Source of the DNA: Macrostomum hystrix
Taxonomy: Eukaryota; Platyhelminthes; Macrostomidae
NCBI GenBank assembly: GCA_950097015.1
Contig: CATNEN010000038.1
Coordinates: forward strand, 8,442,001 to 8,506,000
Length of the DNA: 64,000 nt
Direction: 5' to 3'
The notes under the pieces were generated by a model. It saw only the letters and a list, made by a program, of their open reading frames with translations, was not told the origin of the DNA and made no database searches. This document shows, in pieces, positions 56,611 to 64,000 of the stretch. Numbering within the stretch: the stretch's first letter is position 1; every line of letters begins with the position of its first letter. Position numbers and translations under genes: made by a program.

Positions 56611-57282
56611 GACAGTTCAGGTTTCAGTTCTTCTTCAGCAAAGAAGCAAATCTTCAGCAAAGCAATGCCAATCTTCAGAGCCTAATTGTTGCTGAGCTCA
56701 GCAGATCAGACAAGTCAACTGGTTATGCATAGCAATGAAGATGAAAGATTATACAGATGCATAGAGAAAAAGGCCATTAACATAACATTACCGCACGAAT
56801 TTTCAGAGCAAAGCATGCCAACCAACAGAGTCAGTAGTGAAGCTCGTTCACAAAGAACTATATGCTCCTCAGATATATTTGCTAACTTCCAGAAACCTTT
56901 TGATAAGAGTAAAGCATGCCCACAACAGGTCATTGCAGACCGCAGCAGATTAAATGAAATATTTGCACAGTTGTGAATGAAAAATAAAAACCGCTTAAAA
57001 TGGCAAAGCTCAAGCAAGCAATTAACCTGCAACAGCCTTATGTTGCTAAACACATCGAAACTCGGTCAAACCTTGTAACCCAGTAAGTAATATTTTTGTA
57101 CTTTTTACATAATAACATTCATTACAATATTTAATTATCAAAGCTTTGTTCAAGAGAAGATCTAAAAAGTAAAGCGAATTAAGAGTCGATTTGATTCTAG
57201 AAGACTTCCACACTGTTCTACTATAAGTAGCTATTTAAAATCTAAGTGAGAATTTTGCTTCATTCTTCAAGCATTGAACGCT
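56611..57282. other. 3' flank of dymeclin, no gene supported
   Basis: A 96-codon open frame at 56686-56976 has no recognisable motif or splice context. The rest is AT-rich 3' flank of the minus-strand dymeclin gene. Confidence 0.45.
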
Positions 57283-60200
57283 TCACGACGATGGCGCTGT
57301 TTGATGCTCAGGCGGCTCCTCTAGCTGCTGCTGCTGCTGACTGGCGGTGGACTGAAGCAGGACCAGGCGGTTGGGATTAAAGTACAGGTTGGAGGATCTG
57401 TACACCAGAGCCCAGATGTAGGGAATGAAGAACTCATCGGGCGAGTCCTCCTCAACGTATTTGTACTTCGGCTCGGGAAATTTCTTAAGCCGGTCTCGGC
57501 GAAAGCATTTGCTCTGGTCCTCGATAACCCGCATGACCCGATGCTCGGACAGCTGCTGCTGCTGCTGCTGCTGCTGAGGGTTTTCACCAGCCAGCGCGGA
57601 TGTGAAATGATGAATAACGGTGCCCAGATTCTGCACAATGTCCTGGAAGGCTGGGTGCGTAGAAAACGGTACATAAAGATCGCGCTGGTGCAGCTGGGTG
57701 TACACCAGGTGCGGGTTCTCGGCTAGCCTGTGGGCCAGGCCATTGTTCACAATCTCCAGCACGCAGCGCATCAGTTCTTCAACCGAGGCGCGGTCGGCCT
57801 CCAATTCAGCCATGTTCTGCGGCTTCTGACGCAGCTCATCAACTAGCTTGCGCTGCTTCTTGGCCAGGTGAGCGAATAGGCCCAGCAGCTTCTGGCAGGC
57901 GTACGGATGCAGGCCGGAGACGTAGGTGGACATGTTGGCCAGGGCGGCCAGGCAGTTTGTGTGCAGGTATTTGTCCCTAGTGCGGCCAACATTGAGCTGC
58001 ACAGTGCGGGCTAATACAATAACCAGCAGGCTGCCAAGGCTGACGGTGCCAAGGTGGCGCTCGGTGAACCAGGAGGACACGCTGGCAGGCTGCAGTTGAA
58101 CTTCATGGATCCTGGCGCAGAATTGTTGACACTCGGTCAGCATCAGTAGGACTATGAGGGCCATGTACACCTGGGGGAATGGCGGCGTAATAAGCCATTG
58201 GCAGTGGAATAAGTTGGTGAAATAGGCAGCAAATATACTATATCAAGCTCAGTTTTCAGGGCACCTGAACGCATTCGACAACATGCTTGTCATCATCAAA
58301 CCACAAACCAAATACTACTCAAACCATATAACACAGAAACTGCTCAAATCAGATACTACTGAAACTACTCAAATCAGATATTTTTCAAGCAAATACTACT
58401 CAAAGCAGATACTACTCAAGCAAATACTACTCAAGCATATACTACTCAAGCACATATTACTCAAGCCGAATACTACTCAAGCAGATACACTCAAGCAGAT
58501 ACTATTCAAAGCAGATACTACTCAAAGCAGATACTACTCAAAGCAGATACTACTCAAAGCAGATACTACTCAGGCAGATACTACTCAAGCAAATACTACT
58601 CAAGCAGATACACTCAAGCAAATACTACTCAAGCAGATACCCTCAAGCAGATACTACTCAAAGCAGATACTACTCAAAGCAGATACTACTCAAGCAGATA
58701 CTACTCAAAGCAGATACTACTCAGGCAGATACTACTCAAGCAAATACTAACAAGCAGATACACTCAAGCAAATACTACTCAAAGCAGATACTACTCAAGC
58801 AGATACTACTCAAGCAGATACTACTCAAGCAGATACTACTCAAAGCAGATACACTCAAGCAAATACACTCAAGCAGATACTACTCAAAGCAGATACTACT
58901 CAAAGCAGATACTACTCAGGCAGATACTACTCAAGCAAATACTACTCAAGCAGATACACTCAAGCAAATACTACTCAAGCAAATACTACTCAAAGCGGAT
59001 ACTACTCAAAGCAGATACACTCAAGCAGCTACACTCAAAGCAGATACTACTCAAGCAGATACTACTCAAGCAGATACAGTCAATCAGATACTACTCAAAG
59101 CAGATACACTCAAGCAAATACTACTCAAGCAGATTCACTCAAGCAGATACTACTCAAAGCGGATACTACTCAAAGCAGATACACTCAAAGCAGATACACT
59201 CAAGCAGCTACTACTCAAAGCAGATACTACTCAAAGCAGATACTACTCAGGCAGATACTACTCAAGCAAATACTACTCAAGCAGATACACTCAAGCAAAT
59301 ACTACTCAAGCAGATACCCTCAAGCAGATACTACTCAAAGCAGATACTACTCAAAGCAGATACACTCAAAGCAGATACACTCAAGCAGCTACACTCAAAG
59401 CAGATACTACTCAAAGCAGATACACTCAAAGCAGATACACTCAAGCAGCTACACTCAAAGCAGATACTACTCAAGCAGATACATTCAAATTTTCTGCTTG
59501 AGTGACTCAAGCAGGCACTACTCAATGTAGATACTACTCGAGCCAGATAGTACTCAAGGCAGCCCAACCTGATGCGAGCTCTTCTGAGCCTCGGCGTGCA
59601 GAGTGCGCAGGATGGGCAATAGCAGGCCAATCAGCTGACCATCCTCGCCGCCCTGCCTGCCAACGTGGCCGCGGAACTGCAGGCCGCCGGCCGAGTGCAG
59701 CAGCAGGTAGAGCATTAACAGAGCCTCGTCCCTAGGCAGCCGGTCGCAGATGGCCTTCAAAAGCTGATCGAAATCCACTCGAAAGCTGACCAGACTGTGG
59801 ACGGCGTCAGGTAAGGCGGGCGATGCGGAGTCGCCCGAGTGAGCGCAGCTAAGCAGCGCGTCTCGATAGGGATTGCGAAACCGCCTGGCTCCCGCACAAT
59901 GATTGGCCAGCACAAGCGACAGTAGGCAGCTCTGATCGGCCAGCAGGCTGGAGCGGAGCTGAGCACGCTGCTCTACAGCCGGGTTGGAGCCATAGCCCAG
60001 AGTCATGACAGACCAGAGACCCGAGGCCAGGCTGTTATAGAGGCCGCCAGAGCCGCCAATATTGACAAGCATTCGGTCCGGAGCTGGCGGCCGCTGCACA
60101 TAGTATTTCAGCAGCACCTCCATAAGGCGAAAGGCGTGCATTGAGCAGCGGCCAGTGTACAGGATCTGGTAGAAGGTGAGCTTCTCTGCCGGCTCGCTGC

Positions 60201-61123
60201 GGTACATCTGCACGCTGAGCAGTACTAGGAGGCAGCAGACACTCTCATAAACAACTGGGAATGTGGCGTCTCCCACCGGAAGGACAACCAGCAGGTGCAC
60301 CAGCGCCTCGATGAGCTCTTCGACCATGGTGGCATCGGCTTCGAATGATGAACTTGACTCAGCCTCGCTGCCGGAGCCTTCATCATCGTCGGCGTTGGAT
60401 TCAGAGTCTTCGAGGTCGCGCTTGCTGACGGCACCAGCGTCGCCGAGATGATGCTGCTGGCGTTGAGTTGAATGCCGCTGCTGAGACAGCCTGCCGGTGT
60501 TTTACCAAAATGTCAGGGGTTCGAATCCGACATAAAGGTGAGAATTTAGTCCTGAAAAAGCCAATTAATACTCGATTCGGTCACAAATTAACGTGGCCTC
60601 ACCGCGAACTTGTACTCGGGAATAAGGGGCACCTGTATTTCTCAGCCTTAATAAATAAAAATCAAACCATAGACTACCTTGACTGCTGCTGTTGCTGCCT
60701 CTCAGGGCAGTGCTCAATATGGCTGAGCAGCATCTCGTCGCTCAGCTGTTCAACCAGGTGTTTTAGAATGCAGCGCGATATAAACAATGCATTGTAGAGC
60801 TGCATTAGGAAAACGTCGCTTTGCCGATTATCCGCCAGAGGCTCCAGCACGAACTGTCGCAAGTTGGAAACCATGGTAACAATGACGCGAAGCAAGCTGT
60901 GCAGATTGCCAGATAGCAAATTGTTAACGGCGAAGCTCTTAAGAAGGCTGGCAGCCTGTTCTTCTAGCAGCTTGGCATCTGTGCTAGTTACAGGAGGCAC
61001 GAATGAATAGCTGAGCAGCTGATTCCAGTAGGGATCGTTGCTGGAGATTGGCTGCTTGCCAGATAAGCGAATCAGATAGTCATTGCTATATAGCTCAGCC
61101 AGAGAGCTGCTGTTTGCTCCCAT
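57283..61123 (-). CDS. DYM: Dymeclin (Golgi-associated peripheral membrane protein)
   Basis: Dymeclin is needed for Golgi organisation and secretion; loss in people causes Dyggve-Melchior-Clausen dysplasia. Three exons, 61123-60678, 60490-59569 and 58170-57283, join in phase (AG|G, then CAG|GTG) and give 751 residues. The N terminus MGANSSS keeps Gly2 for N-myristoylation, as in human dymeclin. Family blocks seen include NDYLIRLSGKQPIS, NDPYWNQLLSYSF, YNALFISRCILKHLVEQLS and YNSLASGLWSVMTLG. The C-terminal exon has RTRDKYLHTNCLAALANMS, NPHLVYTQLHQRDLY, DRLKKFPEPKYKYVEE and PDEFFIPYIWALVY. Longer than the human protein (669) because of an acidic Ser/Asp-rich insert (EDSESNADDDEGSGSE) and Gln runs. 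CTTGCAG five bases before the ATG is an acceptor-like site. Confidence 0.95.
58290..59485. repeat. About 16-bp minisatellite in dymeclin intron 2
   Basis: About 75 short units, AGCAGATACTACTCAA with variants AGATACACTCA and AGCAAATACTACTCA. The order of variants repeats in blocks of roughly 300 bp (for example 58500-58740 and 58880-59000). It fills most of the 1.4-kb intron. Confidence 0.93.
60500..60600 (+). mobile_element. SINE-like remnant in dymeclin intron 1
   Basis: CAGGGGTTCGAATCCGACAT carries a box B, and ACGTGGCCTCACCGCG resembles the ATGTGGCCTC segment of SINE family 2. Box A is not clear. Confidence 0.45.
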
Positions 61124-63884
61124 GCTGACTGCAAGGTGCGACAGTTGAGAGAAATAGCTAAATAAGGAAAGGCTAACAGCATATTTTAGAACATAATAAA
61201 TAATAAACAAGTTAATAAACATTTTAACAACAAATAGTCCAAATGTACCATTTCAGATATTGAATCAAATATTTTCATTTTTATAGTGTTGTTTGTGCTA
61301 ATAGAGATGTTAAAGTTCTAGTGGCAAGTCATAAGTGGCAAGTATATTTTCTAAACAATAGATTCCATTGAAAATAAAATTCCATTGATTCCATTGATTG
61401 TCATAGAAACAAAAATGAAATGCATTTATGTGAATTCTTCTATCGATTATCTATTCTATAGCAGCAATCCATTCTCTAGTAGGGCACTTTGGCCTACAAC
61501 TGTCTAACATTGAAGGCAAGCAGTATACTCTCATTCATTCTATTATAAATCCTTTATTTCTCTATTGGTTACTTATTATTGGCCCTTTATTATGTTCTTT
61601 ATGATCTAATATTATGATTTCTATTCTTTTTTGTCTTACCCAAAAAAAATTATAAAAGGCTAACTATGGAGTATAGTCCTTTATTATTAATCTGCCATTT
61701 GCCAAATCAACAAAATGACAGATAAATTGTCTTTTTAAATGGCAGATAAAAAGTACCCAGTATGGATCTCTTTTAATTATAACTAATTGACAAAGTGACA
61801 AAACTATTCAAAATTCATTTGATCTTGAAGCCACTGACAAACAAGTATAGAATTGTTGCATTAGGCCTATAAATTATAGAGGCTAGCAGATTCTAGAACC
61901 AGAATAAGTTCTTGATAAATTATTAGATTATTAAAATATTATTATAAAATTATAAGATAAGATCTTATAAGATTATAATAAATAACAGCTATATACATAC
62001 TATAGCCTACTGGCATGCATTATTGTCCTTTATGTAAGTTTAGATATTTTATATTAGTAATAAATAGTTTTTGTTAAAGAGATTCTTAAATATATAGCTG
62101 AATTGTTGAATTGTTTAGTATTTCAACATTAAGACCTTTGTTTTTAAGAAGAAGGCAGTTTGGCTGGAAAATTTGGGCACACACTGACCTTTGAGTAGTC
62201 CACATTGGCAATAATTATAATTATAATATACTAGAGTAAATAGGCATAGGCAATAAACAAGAAGATTCATAAAAACTGTAGTTAATCTTGTTTTTTAGGT
62301 ATGAAAAAGTATACTGTATTTATTAAAACAATGTAAATTTGTCTTTTTAGTGCCTTTCAATAGTTTAGAAGGTGACCTGCAAGCTGAACTATTTGGGTCT
62401 TCAATGGCTATAGGCATACATTTGTCATATACTTTTACAAGTAAATAAAGTTGACCTACAAACTAGTTTCAACCTGGCTTGAATAGTATAGTTGCTATAT
62501 ACCTGTGATATATGCAAGTGCTAAGTCTCAAGTTACTAAACTATACTAAAAATGAATAAGCCTTGCTTTTAAATAACATTAACCAGCAGTTGTGAAAATC
62601 TGTAATAATATATCCAACATTTCTTATTTAAATAAACCTGTATAATAGTAATTGTACATGCTTGACATAATTTTTTGTTTTAAATTGCATGCAAATATAT
62701 TAGTTTTGTTCATTTAATTTTTATGTTTAGAATTGGCATATTGGCATAGGCCTACACTTTAGCCAGAATTTTGGACTTAGCATAAAAATTTTACAAGGTG
62801 TAGCTCTTAGCATAGGCCCTACAATAAAAAAATAATGTTGTTTGGCCTACACCACCATGATCTGGACTATGGTGCATTGGCCATTGATATCATTTTGTTT
62901 TTCTTCACTTCACTTTTGATAAACTTCATTAAATTTAATTCACATTTTCAAAAACGATTCATTAAAATAATGAAACATATATCATTAAACTAGCCAACAT
63001 CATCATTGTAATGAATGTCATTCATCAAGACTTCATTCTTCTGCCTTTAATGGCACCACACTAGACACAGTGAACAAAAGTTAATGTAATTTTTTTATAA
63101 TCAAAGCTTTATTATACATACAAATAAGCATACAGCCAACATCTTTGTGTTCCTTTCTACTTTGAATTAAATAATTTTAACTGAATTCTACACATTACAA
63201 AGTAAAACTAAAATGTTTCACTTTTTTGCATTAAAGAGGCTATGTTAAAAATTTTACTCACAATTTTTTGCGTATAACTATCACCATAAATAAACTAACG
63301 CGAAAACACAAATCACAGAAATAGATCAGATAAGATCATTTTTCAATGAAGTGAACGGTGTCACTGAAGTGGCTTTTACTGAAGACACTGTTACTGAAGT
63401 GGACGTGGACGTGGCGTTTCTTAGATCGCCTACGCATTTTACTTTTAAAAAGTTTCGGTGAAACAAGCCTGCTAGAACAAATATTGACAATAAGACTGAG
63501 AGCTTACTTAAAACGTGTGCTTATATTGAAGTGCAAAATGTATTTTTGCATTATAAATCAATAATGTATAATACGTACAAAATTGACGTGAAAACACGAG
63601 TTGTTCGACAGTTTTAAAGTTTTCGAAGAAAGAGTTTCTATCAACATGCAAATAAGCGAAATGAAGCAAATTTAACGACAATATTACCAATCGACTTTCT
63701 ACTCAGACATGAAATAATCTTAACATATTGATAAATAAAACTATGATATGAAGATAATGTTCAAGCTCTGGATCTTGTAGTTAGATTAGATGTTAAGGAA
63801 ATGGCAAAGGTTTGATTATTCGTCCGGTTAACCGAGTTATAAGTTATAACTAAGTTATAAGGGGTTGTAGCGCTACCACGAGAA
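61124..63884. other. AT-rich region upstream of dymeclin, nothing coding recognised
   Basis: About 2.8 kb, strongly AT-rich, with TAGGCCTA palindromes near 61862 and 62748. No exon, RNA gene or tandem array can be supported. The dymeclin promoter and 5' UTR should be near 61150-61400. Confidence 0.55.
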
Positions 63885-64000
63885 CATACATGTGCAACCT
63901 CCCAAATCTTAGCCGGCCGTGCGACTTAGTTTTTGCTCTCATTTGCGACTTAGTTTGTTTCATTGCTCTATTTACGACTTAGTTTGCTCTCATTTGCTCT
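63885..64000 (+). repeat. Dispersed repeat running off the window edge
   Basis: Starts ACATGTGCAACCTCCCAAAT and contains GGCCGTGCGACTTAGTTTTT and the internal repeat GCGACTTAGTTTGCTCTCAT. It matches 37610-37712 in the same orientation at about 90% by eye. The element type is unknown; the internal repeat makes a satellite-bearing non-autonomous element possible. Confidence 0.75.

Noticed and set aside
56686..56976. 96-codon open frame as a gene
   Set aside because: No recognisable motif, no splice or paralogue support, AT-rich context beside a CAG run.
57541..57726. Short plus-strand frame starting in a CTG run
   Set aside because: Antisense of the poly-Gln region of dymeclin.

Overview
This is a eukaryotic (metazoan) nuclear window. 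GC-rich, intron-split exons of well-known animal genes sit in AT-rich DNA that is extraordinarily full of minisatellites. Conserved genes, LINE and SINE fragments, a Tc1/mariner-like element, pyrimidine-AG acceptor-like sites just upstream of most start codons and very repetitive introns suggest a spiralian, possibly a free-living flatworm of the Macrostomum type. That assignment is inference; no marker in the window proves it.

Layout. 1-10.6 kb, minus strand: the 5' two thirds of a Scribble (LAP-family, LRR + PDZ) gene in 13 exons that join in frame, with a different minisatellite in nearly every long intron. 10.6-15 kb: AT-rich spacer, a tRNA-derived SINE and a 27-bp minisatellite. 15.1-16.2 kb, minus: a UBE2Z-type ubiquitin-conjugating enzyme. 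18.8-20.0 kb, plus: an MTCH2-type outer mitochondrial membrane carrier. 20.6-22.1 kb, plus: an unrecognised two-helix membrane protein ending in a CaaX box. 22.5-29.0 kb: a 6.5-kb, about 200-copy, 32-bp satellite with a palindromic core. 30.0-36.0 kb, minus: inosine-5'-monophosphate dehydrogenase (IMPDH) with two tandem versions of one exon, whose lengths allow exactly one to be used.

38.4-46.1 kb, plus: three intronless paralogues encoding small type I membrane proteins with one six-cysteine ectodomain resembling the BCMA/TACI class of TNF-receptor domains. This array is broken up by a 5'-truncated RTE-like LINE with a 13-bp target-site duplication, a second LINE-like fragment, and large minisatellites directly upstream of two of the genes. 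47.4-48.6 kb, plus: an unrecognised two-exon gene with a mitochondrial-presequence-like N terminus. 49.8-50.8 kb, minus: a small two-exon gene. 52.0-53.1 kb, minus: an intronless divergent rhodopsin-like GPCR. 54.2-55.7 kb: a Tc1/mariner-like element with long inverted repeats and a broken transposase. 57.3-61.1 kb, minus: dymeclin in three exons. The last 2.9 kb is AT-rich, ending in a dispersed repeat also found at 37.6 kb.

The genes form no operon or single pathway: they cover polarity (Scribble), ubiquitin conjugation, mitochondrial outer membrane, guanine nucleotide synthesis, Golgi organisation (dymeclin) and receptors. Most worth following up are the mutually exclusive IMPDH exons, the BCMA-like receptor cluster, the palindromic satellite, and the intron-specific minisatellites. 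Exon boundaries were deduced by eye from splice consensus, reading-frame phase and remembered family similarity; no database search was possible.
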